NCBI GenBank assembly: GCA_002632325.1
Contig: NSJK01000014.1
Location: 1 to 64,000, forward strand
Direction: 5' to 3'
Length of the DNA stretch: 64,000 nucleotides
Origin: Lysobacterales bacterium
GTDB lineage: Bacteria > Pseudomonadota > Gammaproteobacteria > Xanthomonadales > Rhodanobacteraceae
Position numbers and translations under genes: made by a program. Of the stretch, positions 1-7,707 are shown piece by piece; the stretch's first letter is position 1, and each line of letters begins with the position of its first letter. Below the pieces are notes generated by a model, which made no database searches, was not told the DNA's origin, and saw only the letters and a list, made by a program, of their open reading frames with translations.

Positions 1-662
1 CGAGCGATCCCTACGGACAGGGCTTCATCGCGGCGATCGTAGGCGGTACCGTCTCCGAGGCCAGTGGCGGGAAGTTTGCCAATGGGGCGGTGACGGCGGC
101 GTTCAGCTATGCCATGGGGCGCGCGGTGCAGGCGGCCAATCAGAAGATGTTGGATCGGAGGATGGCGAAGGCTGCTCGTGGCAATCCGAATGATTGGACG
201 GCTCATTCAGTACTATTCAATGATCCCATCGGCGCAGAGGTAGCTCCTGGCACCTATGCGGGACATGCTGCCTTTGCGATAGGTAACGATGATACCGGCT
301 GGTATTACTATTCATCGGACGGTGACGGGAAGTATGTGAATGCTTATTACAAAAAGTATTCTGATATGGCATCTGGCGACAGGATTTCTAGATATAAAAG
401 GGCTTTATATATCTCAGGAACCCCAGAACAAGACGCTGCCATGCAAGAATACGCCAACTCCAATTTTGGGCGTCAATATAGCGGTACTGGCTATAACTGC
501 GGAGACTATTCTATGGGAGCTTTGGGGCAGGTATGGGATGCTTCAGTACATTATGCCGCTGGATATTCTCCTGTTAATGTTCCTAACTGGCAATATGAAT
601 CCCTTAGAGATCAATCTGGATTAGGTAGGGAATTTGATCCAAAGGGAAAGCCGCCATATTGA
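1..662 (+). CDS. RHS-repeat protein C-terminus with variable toxin-like domain (5' partial)
   Basis: The reading frame is open from the left edge (first full codon at 3), so this is the end of a longer gene. The first about 35 residues (SDPYGQGF...GGKFANGAVTAAFSYAMG) match the conserved exit of RHS-associated core domains, after which polymorphic toxins switch to a variable tip. The tip carries GHAAFAIG (His codon at 264) followed, after a Tyr-rich stretch, by YNCGDYS (Cys codon at 498). A His before a Cys in these settings fits a circularly permuted NlpC/P60-like (LRAT-type) papain fold, so a peptidase, amidase or acyltransferase effector is plausible. From about position 180 base composition falls well below the surroundings, which suggests a recently acquired tip. 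The RHS assignment is solid; the catalytic fold is inference. Confidence 0.75.
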   Translation, partial: SDPYGQGFIAAIVGGTVSEASGGKFANGAVTAAFSYAMGRAVQAANQKMLDRRMAKAARGNPNDWTAHSVLFNDPIGAEVAPGTYAGHAAFAIGNDDTGWYYYSSDGDGKYVNAYYKKYSDMASGDRISRYKRALYISGTPEQDAAMQEYANSNFGRQYSGTGYNCGDYSMGALGQVWDASVHYAAGYSPVNVPNWQYESLRDQSGLGREFDPKGKPPY

Positions 663-760
663 GAGAGCTTATTTCTCAATGCAGAAAGCCAGATGCGCTT
701 GGGTCGGCCTAGCGAATCCTATCGGTACATTCGAGAATTGCTAATGGTGGGGTTTGGTAA

Positions 761-1150
761 ATGAAAAATATATATTTTAATGCATTCTCTTGGGGCGTCG
801 GATTATCGTTGCTGTTAATGTTTTTTATATTAGTTCAGATAGGGTGTGACTTCTGCGTAGCGAGCAAATTGAGTTGGTTTATTAATTTCTCATTGATATT
901 TTTTGTATCTCTACATAGATCATTGAGAATGATAAGGATCCTAAATTCATTCTTATGGACTATCATATTTGTGCTGACTATAGTGTTGGTATCATTAATT
1001 GCTGATAGCTGTATATCCTATCTTAGGGGTGTGCGAACAATATACGGATATCATTTATACGGCGCTATCTTTATTTCAATTTGCTCTTTTGCTGGTTTTG
1101 CGCTTGGATGGTTGATAAGAAAATATAATAATAAATCAATGGTGTTGTAA
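761..1150 (+). CDS. Small four-helix membrane protein, likely immunity protein
   Basis: This 129-residue protein has four predicted hydrophobic segments (about residues 8-28, 40-55, 62-85 and 98-120) and a short basic tail, and no recognised domain. It starts 98 bp after the RHS toxin tip, on the same strand, and is strikingly AT-rich (ATA and TTA codons are common), unlike every housekeeping gene in the window. Genes placed directly after an RHS or CDI tip usually encode the cognate immunity protein, and a membrane location would suit a toxin acting in the periplasm or at the inner membrane. The function is inferred from position only. Confidence 0.55.
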   Translation: MKNIYFNAFSWGVGLSLLLMFFILVQIGCDFCVASKLSWFINFSLIFFVSLHRSLRMIRILNSFLWTIIFVLTIVLVSLIADSCISYLRGVRTIYGYHLYGAIFISICSFAGFALGWLIRKYNNKSMVL

Positions 1151-1223
1151 ATTTGAATCTGTAATCTGAACTGTGTAATTGCTCCCTGACGTATGGTAGC
1201 GGCAGAAGCCGCGAGGAGCAGAG

Positions 1224-1356
1224 ATGGCAGACAAAGTGGACGAACGGGCGCTGGAGGCGTTGCTGTCGGGATGCAAGACGCCGCAGGACGTGGCGGCGCT
1301 GTACACGCAGATGCTGCAGCGGGTGATCGACCGTGGGCTGAGCGCGGAGCTGGACG
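1224..1356 (+). pseudogene. IS256-family transposase, N-terminal remnant
   Basis: An ATG preceded by GAGGAGCAGAG opens a frame whose residues (LYTQMLQRVIDRGLSAELDA) match the start of IS256-family (Mutator-type) transposases, where the next residues would be HLGYEKH. The frame is cut at 1357 by the left end of the IS3 element. The matching downstream part reappears after 2628. About 100 expected residues between the two pieces are missing, so the insertion came with a deletion. Confidence 0.8.
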
Positions 1357-1420
1357 CTGAACCTGCCCCGCCAAGACGGACGCCAGAAAGCGATACTTGC
1401 ATCGTTTTCTGGAGGTTCTC

Positions 1421-1684
1421 ATGCCACAACGCGTTCCCCGACGACACTACACGGATGACTTCAAGGCACAGGCCGTTGCTCTATCGGAGTCGATAGGTCG
1501 AACCAAGGCTGCCCGGCAATTGGGCATACCGGTTAAATCGCTCGAAAACTGGGTCGATGCGGCCCGCGCCGGCCGACCGCTGCGTTCGCCGCAACGCAAG
1601 CCGGTCAGTGATCTGGAAAGCGAGGTGGCGCTCCTGCGCTCGGAAAACGCCACGCTCAAGATGGAGCGCGAAATCCTAAAATAA
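1421..1684 (+). CDS. IS3-family transposase OrfA
   Basis: OrfA begins at ATG 1421 behind a strong GGAGG ribosome site. It has the IS3-type helix-turn-helix (DDFKAQAVALSE, TKAARQLGIPVKSLENWV) followed by a leucine-zipper helix (LESEVALLRSENATLKMERE). The frame stops at TAA 1682-1684. Reading past that stop, the same frame continues as ATAFFARESK and ends at 1717, exactly where OrfA normally ends in this family. The TAA therefore looks like an A-to-T change inside the A-rich slippery stretch where IS3 elements shift -1 to make OrfAB. Confidence 0.85.
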   Translation: MPQRVPRRHYTDDFKAQAVALSESIGRTKAARQLGIPVKSLENWVDAARAGRPLRSPQRKPVSDLESEVALLRSENATLKMEREILK

Positions 1685-1713
1685 GCGACGGCGTTCTTCG
1701 CCAGGGAGTCCAA

Positions 1714-2586
1714 GTGAGGTTCGCCTTCGTCGCGCGGGAACGGGCTCATTATCCGACTTGGCTGTTGTGCCGCGTTCTGGCGGTCTCGGTCACCGGCTTC
1801 CATGATTACCTGCGCCGGCAAGGTCAAGGCCGACACGATGCCGACGCGGCGCTACGGTCCGATCTGCACGTGATCCATACAGGCAGCCGCGGTACGTACG
1901 GACGCCCGCGTCTGGTGCGGGCGTTGCGCGTGTGTGGTCACGCCGTGGGCCCCAAGCGTGTGGCCAGGCTGATGCGTGAGGAAGGCCTTGCGGGGCGCTG
2001 CAAGGGCCGCCGCTTCAAACCGCGCACGACCGACAGTCGGCACGCCCGGCCGGTCGCCGCCAATCTGCTCGATCGGCGCTTCGCCGTGGACAGCGGCGTA
2101 CCGGCGTGGGTTGGGGACATCACCTACATCCAGACCAAGCAGGGCTGGCTGTATCTGGCCACGGTCATCAATCTGGCCACGCGTCAGGTGCTTGGCTACA
2201 GCCTTGCCGAGCGGATGCCGGACGATCTGGTCCAGCAGGCATTTGTGAACGCATGGTCGGCCGCAGCCCCTGCCCAGCGCGGTGTGCTGTTCCACTCCGA
2301 CCGTGGCAGCCAGTACGCGAGCCACGACTTCACCGACACCATCACCGCACTGGGTTTCGTCCCCAGCATGAGCCGCACAGGCAACTGCTGGGACAACGCC
2401 GTCGCCGAGAGTTTCTTCGCCACGCTCAAGAACGAGGAAGCGACCGGCGTGTATGAAACCAAGGCCGAAGCCCATACTGCCATCGCCAGCTACATCCACG
2501 GCTTCTACAACACCACCCGATTGCACTCCGCGCTCGGATACTTGTCACCCAACGACTATGCGAAGAAACTGAAACACGCCGCTTGA
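1714..2586 (+). CDS. IS3-family transposase OrfB (DDE integrase core)
   Basis: This 290-residue protein starts at GTG 1714 in the -1 frame relative to OrfA. It contains the HTH_21 region (RGTYGRPRLVRALR) and the rve integrase core with catalytic Asp in WVGDITYIQ, Asp in FHSDRGSQYAS and Glu in AVAESFFATLKNE, ending with the usual LHSALGYLSPNDY. All catalytic residues are intact. OrfB is normally made as an OrfAB fusion by -1 frameshifting, which the altered slip site may impair here. Confidence 0.88.
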   Translation: MRFAFVARERAHYPTWLLCRVLAVSVTGFHDYLRRQGQGRHDADAALRSDLHVIHTGSRGTYGRPRLVRALRVCGHAVGPKRVARLMREEGLAGRCKGRRFKPRTTDSRHARPVAANLLDRRFAVDSGVPAWVGDITYIQTKQGWLYLATVINLATRQVLGYSLAERMPDDLVQQAFVNAWSAAAPAQRGVLFHSDRGSQYASHDFTDTITALGFVPSMSRTGNCWDNAVAESFFATLKNEEATGVYETKAEAHTAIASYIHGFYNTTRLHSALGYLSPNDYAKKLKHAA

Positions 2587-2628
2587 TCCCCCTGCTTTAT
2601 GGCGTTCGCTGCGAGGGGGCAGGTTCAG

Positions 2629-2875
2629 GCTGAACCTGCGCGGCGAGAAGGAAGTGCTGGGCGTGTGGATTGCCGAGAGCGAGGGCGCGAAGTTCTGGGC
2701 CAGAGTCCTGAGCGAGCTGAAGGCGCGCGGCGTGCAGGACATCTACATCGCCTGCATGGACGGTCTGAAGGGCTTGGCGGACGCCGTGACGGCACTGTTC
2801 CCCAAGACCCTGACGCAGCAGTGCATCGTGCACCTGATCCGCGGGAACTGGAAGAACGGCACGACGTTGGGCTAG
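2629..2875 (+). pseudogene. IS256-family transposase, internal remnant
   Basis: Directly after the IS3 right end, the frame LNLRGEKEVLGVWIAESEGA runs through KFWARVLSELKARGVQDIYI and TLTQQCIVHLIR, the classic central part of IS256 transposases. Similarity ends near 2842; the remaining residues (GNWKNGTTLG) are not IS256-like and the frame stops. It is the same broken gene as the fragment at 1224-1356. Confidence 0.8.
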
Positions 2876-2926
2876 GCGTTGCGCCAGACGCGCACCGTCG
2901 CGCGGTACGCTCGGCTGGAAAGGCAG

Positions 2927-2951
2927 GGGAGCGGAGCAAGCTCCGATCTAC
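2927..2951. repeat. GTAG-type extragenic palindrome
   Basis: The block GGAGCGGAGCAAGCTCCG followed by ATCTAC is, on the minus strand, a GTAG head followed by a palindrome (GTAGATCGGAGCTTGCTCCG). The same palindrome recurs at about 55307 and 55663. It lies between the IS256 remnant and the E1 gene. Confidence 0.7.
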
Positions 2952-3049
2952 GGATCGGTCATTTGCTTCAGCCTCTTCCGGTATCCTAGGCGGTTTCTGC
3001 GGGCTGCGCCGGAGCGTGGCCTGTGCCACTGCTTGCCACAGGATCGTCC

Positions 3050-5314
3050 ATGTCTGCCGCCCAGCCCATTCCCGCCCGCCACAAGAACGTCAACCGCGCC
3101 GAGGTCTGCGACCAGAACTTCATCGAGTTCGTGCAGGGCTGGTCGGGCTCGCCGCAGCGCGCGCCGCGTGGTGATGAGCCGGTCTTGCCGGGCACCCTGT
3201 GCAGCGCGCAGGATTTTCTCGACCTGTTCGAATCACAACTGGTATCGCGCCACCTCGATTTGATGGCGCGCGTGCTGCGCGTGAAGAACAAGGTCTTCTA
3301 CACGATCGGATCGTCCGGTCACGAAGGCAACGCGATGGTCGCGCGACTCACGCGCCACACCGATCCGGCCTTCCTGCATTACCGCAGTGGCGCCTTCATG
3401 GCCGAGCGTTTCCGCAAGTTGCCGGGCATGGATCCGATCATGGATTCGGCGCTGTCGTTTGCCGCAAGCAAGGACGATCCGGCCTCGGGCGGGCGGCACA
3501 AGGTCTGGGGCAGCAAACCGCTGTGGGTGATTCCGCAGACCTCGACGATCGCCTCGCACCTGCCCAAGGCGCTGGGCACGGCGGTGGCGATCGAGCAGGC
3601 GCGGCGCATCGGTCATGAACTGCCGGTGCCCGCCGATTCGATCGCGATCTGTTCGTTCGGCGATGCCTCGGCCAATCACGCGACCGCGCAGACCGCATTC
3701 AATGCCGCGCAGTGGACGGCCTACCAGAAGTTGCCGGCGCCGGTTCTGTTCGTGTGCGAGGACAACGGCATCGGCATTTCGGTGAAGACGCCCAATGACT
3801 GGATCCACGCGAGTTTCAGCGTGCGCCGCGATCTGGATTACTTCCGCGCCGATGGTCTTGATCTGGCCAACGGCTACGAACAGGTCGCACGCGCGGTGCA
3901 TCACTGCCGCACGACGCGTCGACCGACCTTCCTGCATCTGCGCACCACGCGCATCATGGGTCACGCCGGCACCGACTTCGAGATCGAGTGGCGCAGTTTC
4001 GAGGAATTGATGGCGGTGGAGGCGAGTGATCCGCTGCTGCGCTCGGCCGCGATCGCGCTCGAGTCGGGTCTGTACACGCGCGAGAGCCTGCTGGCGAAAT
4101 ACGAGGACACGCGGCGCAAATGTTTTGCCGCGGCCGAGGAAGCCGATCGCCGGCCCAAACTCGACACGCTCGCGGACGTCATCGCGCCGCTGGCGCCGTA
4201 TTCGCCGCACAAGGTCGCCGCCGAGGCACAGCGTGCCGACCATGCGAGTCGGCGCCTGACTGCGTTCGGAGGTGAGGAAAAGCTGCCCGAGCGCCAGCCG
4301 CCACGGCATCTGGCGATCCAGATCAACAATGCCCTGCATGACCTGTTCTGCAAGTATCCCGAGGCGCTGCTGTTCGGCGAGGACGTGGCGCAGAAGGGCG
4401 GCGTCTACACGGTCACCAAGGGCCTGCACAAGGCGTTCAAGAACGCGCGCGTGTTCAACACCCTGCTCGACGAGACGATGATCCTCGGTCTCGCCCAGGG
4501 CTACGCCAACATGGGCATGCTGCCGATTCCGGAAATCCAGTATCTGGCCTATTTCCACAACGCCTGCGACCAGATCCGCGGCGAGGCGGCGAGCCTGCAG
4601 TTCTTCTCCAACAACCAGTACCGCAATCCGATGCTGGTGCGCATCGCGGGGCTGGGCTACCAGCGTGGATTTGGCGGGCATTTCCACAACGACAATTCGA
4701 TCGCCGCGCTGCGCGACATCCCGGGTCTGGTGGTGGGCTGTCCGAGCCGCGGCGATGATGCGGCGATGATGCTGCGCACGCTCGCCGCGCTGGCCAAGGT
4801 CGATGGGCGCGTGAGCGTGTTCCTCGAACCGATCGCGCTGTACATGACCAAGGATCTGTACGAGCCCGGCGACGGCCAATGGCTGACCAGCTATCCGCCA
4901 CCCGAACAGGCGATGCCGCTGGGCGAAGGCCGCATCTACGGCGAGGGTGCCAACGATCTGGTGATCTTCAGCTACGGCAACGGCGTGCCGATGAGCCTGC
5001 GCGCTGCGCGCGAGATCGAGAAAAAGCAAGGCTGGAAGGTGCGCACGGTCGACTTGCGCTGGCTGGTACCGCTCAACGAAGCCTTCATTGCCGAACAGGC
5101 GCGCAGTGCCCGGCGCATCCTCGTCGTCGATGAAGGTCGCCACAGCGCCGGGGTCGGCGAGGGCGTGATCACGGCGATCGTCGAAGGCGGGCAGGGCGCC
5201 ACACCGCTGCGCCGCGTGGTCGGCGCCGACACCTACACGCCGCTCGCGGGCGCGGCCTTCCTCGTGCTGCCGGGCGATGCCGACATCGTCGCGATGGCTG
5301 CCGAACTGGCCTGA
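3050..5314 (+). CDS. Branched-chain 2-oxoacid dehydrogenase E1, fused alpha and beta subunits
   Basis: This thiamine-diphosphate enzyme oxidatively decarboxylates 2-oxoacids, most likely the branched-chain ones, and passes the acyl group to a lipoyl E2. The 754 residues (ATG 3050, AGGA seven bases upstream) hold an E1-alpha half (about 1-390, ThDP/Mg motif GDASANHAT near residue 204) and an E1-beta half (from about 418: FGEDVAQKGGVYTVTKGL, FHNDNSIAALRD, then the transketolase C-terminal domain with VDLRWLVPL). Fused alpha-beta E1 proteins are known in several bacterial groups. GDAS instead of the more usual GDGA is noted. No E2 or E3 gene lies within the window. Substrate assignment rests on family resemblance and on the BCAA genes further along. 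Confidence 0.85.
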   Translation: MSAAQPIPARHKNVNRAEVCDQNFIEFVQGWSGSPQRAPRGDEPVLPGTLCSAQDFLDLFESQLVSRHLDLMARVLRVKNKVFYTIGSSGHEGNAMVARLTRHTDPAFLHYRSGAFMAERFRKLPGMDPIMDSALSFAASKDDPASGGRHKVWGSKPLWVIPQTSTIASHLPKALGTAVAIEQARRIGHELPVPADSIAICSFGDASANHATAQTAFNAAQWTAYQKLPAPVLFVCEDNGIGISVKTPNDWIHASFSVRRDLDYFRADGLDLANGYEQVARAVHHCRTTRRPTFLHLRTTRIMGHAGTDFEIEWRSFEELMAVEASDPLLRSAAIALESGLYTRESLLAKYEDTRRKCFAAAEEADRRPKLDTLADVIAPLAPYSPHKVAAEAQRADHASRRLTAFGGEEKLPERQPPRHLAIQINNALHDLFCKYPEALLFGEDVAQKGGVYTVTKGLHKAFKNARVFNTLLDETMILGLAQGYANMGMLPIPEIQYLAYFHNACDQIRGEAASLQFFSNNQYRNPMLVRIAGLGYQRGFGGHFHNDNSIAALRDIPGLVVGCPSRGDDAAMMLRTLAALAKVDGRVSVFLEPIALYMTKDLYEPGDGQWLTSYPPPEQAMPLGEGRIYGEGANDLVIFSYGNGVPMSLRAAREIEKKQGWKVRTVDLRWLVPLNEAFIAEQARSARRILVVDEGRHSAGVGEGVITAIVEGGQGATPLRRVVGADTYTPLAGAAFLVLPGDADIVAMAAELA

Positions 5315-5432
5315 TCGCGCATTTTTGGCGAGAGGACACGCCGGCGTTTGCGTGTGTCGGACGGCCAGGCGGGTGGCAACGCCAGCCCTTCCCGGCAATG
5401 CCGTGCGGGCGGCGATTGGATATGATGCTGCG

Positions 5433-6338
5433 ATGACCGAACGGCGTGCCCTCACGATCCTGTTTGCCGATGTTTCCGGCAGCACGCGCCTGTTCGAATC
5501 ACGCGGTGATCTCGAGGCGCGGCGCCTGATTGCCAGCGTGCTCGATGCACTGTCCGAAGTGGCTGCCCGCCATGGCGGGCGCGTGGTCAAGACCATCGGC
5601 GACGAGATCATGTGCACCTTTCCGAGTGCGCTGAACGGTCTGTTTGCGGCAACCGACATGCAGCGCCGCATCAAGCACGACGACGGATTCCAGCGTGACA
5701 AGCTCGCGATTCGCATTGGCCTGCATCACGGCGAGGCGCTGGTCGAGAATGGCGATGTATTCGGCGATGCCGTCAACGTCGCTGCGCGTATGGCCGACAA
5801 GACCTTGGCACGACGTGATCAGGTGGTGACCACCGCCTCCACGGTGGCTGGCGTCACCAATGTGGCGGGCCTGCGTGTGCGGCCACTCGGCAATGCCTGG
5901 GTGCTTGGCAAGCAGGCACCGATCGAAATCGTCGATGTGCTGTGGCAGGAAGATCTCGCGCCGGTCACCACCCTGCAGCGGGTGCTGCAGGCCGATCAGG
6001 TTGCGGCCGAAGGTTCGCGGCTCACCTTGCGCCATCGTGGCCAGGTATTCGAACTCGACGAGAGCGCAACGTTCTCGATCGGCCGCGATCCGGCCAGCAG
6101 CCTCGTCGTCGAAACCGAATGGGTGTCGCGCAATCACGCCCTGATCGAATGGAAGCGCGGCCACTTCATGTTTGCCGATCGCTCAACCAATGGCAGCTGG
6201 CTGCGCATGGGCGAGGCCAACGAAGTTCTGGTCCATCGCGATGAAGTGCATCTGCGCCAGAGCGGGACGATCAGCCTCGGCCAGGTTCATGGCGGCGACG
6301 AGCTGGATCTCCTGCACTTCCAGTGTGGTGAGGAATGA
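5433..6338 (+). CDS. Class III adenylate/guanylate cyclase with FHA domain
   Basis: The 301-residue protein joins a class III nucleotide cyclase domain (about 1-170) to a C-terminal FHA domain (about 195-290). The cyclase part shows the metal-binding Asp in LFADVSGSTRLFE (Asp13), the KTIGDEIM segment, and DVFGDAVNVAARMA. The FHA part has IGRDPASS, SRNHALIEW and STNGSWLR, the residues that bind phosphothreonine peptides. It would make cAMP or cGMP in the cytoplasm and could be tied to Ser/Thr kinase signalling. ATG 5433 was chosen because it starts exactly at the domain. A TATGAT box at 5421-5426 ends seven bases before it, so a leaderless transcript is possible. Confidence 0.85.
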   Translation: MTERRALTILFADVSGSTRLFESRGDLEARRLIASVLDALSEVAARHGGRVVKTIGDEIMCTFPSALNGLFAATDMQRRIKHDDGFQRDKLAIRIGLHHGEALVENGDVFGDAVNVAARMADKTLARRDQVVTTASTVAGVTNVAGLRVRPLGNAWVLGKQAPIEIVDVLWQEDLAPVTTLQRVLQADQVAAEGSRLTLRHRGQVFELDESATFSIGRDPASSLVVETEWVSRNHALIEWKRGHFMFADRSTNGSWLRMGEANEVLVHRDEVHLRQSGTISLGQVHGGDELDLLHFQCGEE

Positions 6339-6438
6339 GGCGGGCTGCTTTCGCGGGCGGCATCTGCGCAGTCGGGCATGCCGGCGCCTGCAATCGCGGG
6401 CATCGGGGTGGCCAGGTCCTTGGCCAGCGCTGCCGACT

Positions 6439-7542
6439 TCAGATTTCACCCGCGTAGAGCAGGGCCCGCTGACCGCTTCCTGATTGCGCAATCACCTCGA
6501 CCCAGGCCGCATGCTCTGGCGCAGGGGCGACAAGCCGCCAGCCGGCGGTTGCGAGCCTGGGTTCACCGAAGGCAACCGCCACATCGGGACGATCGATGCC
6601 GGTGCGCACGCTTCGTTTCGTGTCGTCGATCGTGACCACAACTTCGTCGACCGCGTCATCATCGAGCGAGCCGGCCCATCCTTCGAGCTCGAGTTGCGCT
6701 GCGCCGCGTTGCTTTCGATCGAGCCAGCCCCAGACGCCGCGGCGGACTCCAGCGGTGCAGCCAAGATCTTCACGTCTGGGCGAGATCAGCCAAAGGTCCT
6801 GTTCGTTGGCCAGCCCGCGTGCAATGCACGCGGTGGCGGCCTGCTTGCCACAGGCTTGTTCGATGGCGCCGCGGACGAAGGCATCCGACACGTAGGTGGT
6901 GCCGTAGATGTCGCCATCGAGATCGGCGTTCTCGCTGTTGCGAGAATAGCTGATCCCGCTGGCGGGCCGCGCTGCGTCGGCGGCGAGCAGCTTGTCACCG
7001 CGTACGCTGAATGCGAGTACGCCGTGCGGCTTGAGCATGCCCGCAAGCTTCGCCAGCCAGGCGTGGAAGAGTGGCTCGGGAAGATGCGAAAACAGTGACA
7101 CCACCCAGATGAAATCGAAGCTTCGCGCAGGATGAAAATCCGCAGGATCGGCGCAGGATGCGAAGGTCGGCACCGCAAAGCGCGACTCGACGAAACGCAG
7201 CGCGTCGGCTTGCAGTTCGGATGCGGACAGATGGTCACGCGGCAAATCGGCAACGGCAAAGCGCAGGAAGCGCCCGAAGCCGCAGGCAAAGTCGAGCACG
7301 TGTGGCACATCGCCCGGGAACAGGCGGTCGAGCAGTTGCCGCGCAAGTGCGTGCTGCTGCAGGGCCACGTTGAAATACTGGCTGGCGGCGGTGGCGAAAT
7401 CACCGTGCGTTGCCAGCGAGTGCAACAGCATTTGGTCGCCCGGGCTGATCGCGGTGATGAAGTCCGCAGGGCGCGCCAGCGGCGGCACGCAGCATTGCAG
7501 GATGGTTTCGCGCAGGCGCGGATCTGGAGCGAAGTCGGTCAT
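6439..7542 (-). CDS. SAM-dependent methyltransferase (class I)
   Basis: The N-terminal two thirds contain a class I methyltransferase fold with the SAM-binding loop VLDFACGFGRFLRF, the acidic segment after beta-2 (SASELQADAL), and FDFIWVVSLFSHLPEPLF as the post-motif region. The last about 110 residues have no obvious domain and look beta-rich. ATG at 7542 (MTDFAPD) is preferred over the upstream in-frame ATG because the extra 25 residues are Arg/Ser-rich and lack a fold. The substrate is unknown. The gene faces the cyclase gene with 100 bp between their stops. Confidence 0.7.
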   Translation of the reverse strand: MTDFAPDPRLRETILQCCVPPLARPADFITAISPGDQMLLHSLATHGDFATAASQYFNVALQQHALARQLLDRLFPGDVPHVLDFACGFGRFLRFAVADLPRDHLSASELQADALRFVESRFAVPTFASCADPADFHPARSFDFIWVVSLFSHLPEPLFHAWLAKLAGMLKPHGVLAFSVRGDKLLAADAARPASGISYSRNSENADLDGDIYGTTYVSDAFVRGAIEQACGKQAATACIARGLANEQDLWLISPRREDLGCTAGVRRGVWGWLDRKQRGAAQLELEGWAGSLDDDAVDEVVVTIDDTKRSVRTGIDRPDVAVAFGEPRLATAGWRLVAPAPEHAAWVEVIAQSGSGQRALLYAGEI

Positions 7543-7707
7543 GGGCGCAGATGGCGAGGAAGCGAAAAGGGCAAGGCGCGGATCCCGGCAGCGCCGAGTC
7601 CCGGATGTCCGGAGCATGCCATGTGCGTCCGGGCTTGCGCGAGGTGATTGCCGCGCGCGGCCTGAACAAGCCGGGTTTGATCAGGGCGCAGCGTGGCGGA
7701 GAACCTT

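Larger units (their letters stand above)
1357..2628 (+). mobile_element. IS3-family insertion sequence (1272 bp)
   Basis: The element is bounded by inverted repeats. The left end reads CTGAACCTGCCCCGCC and the right end, read on the minus strand, reads CTGAACCTGCCCCCTC; further in, GACGCCAGAAAGC pairs with GAACGCCATAAAGC. It contains the two overlapping frames typical of IS3, orfA with a helix-turn-helix and leucine zipper, and orfB with the DDE integrase core. No direct target duplication is visible: flanks are GGACG on the left and GCTGAACC on the right, so one flank was probably rearranged. The right flank itself contains GCTGAACCTG, the same ten bases as the left junction, which may reflect recombination or deletion at that sequence. 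Confidence 0.88.

Noticed and set aside
3233..5716. An 827-residue minus-strand open frame opposite the E1 gene
   Set aside because: It is a shadow of the plus-strand gene: no domain, no ribosome site, composition dictated by third-position GC.
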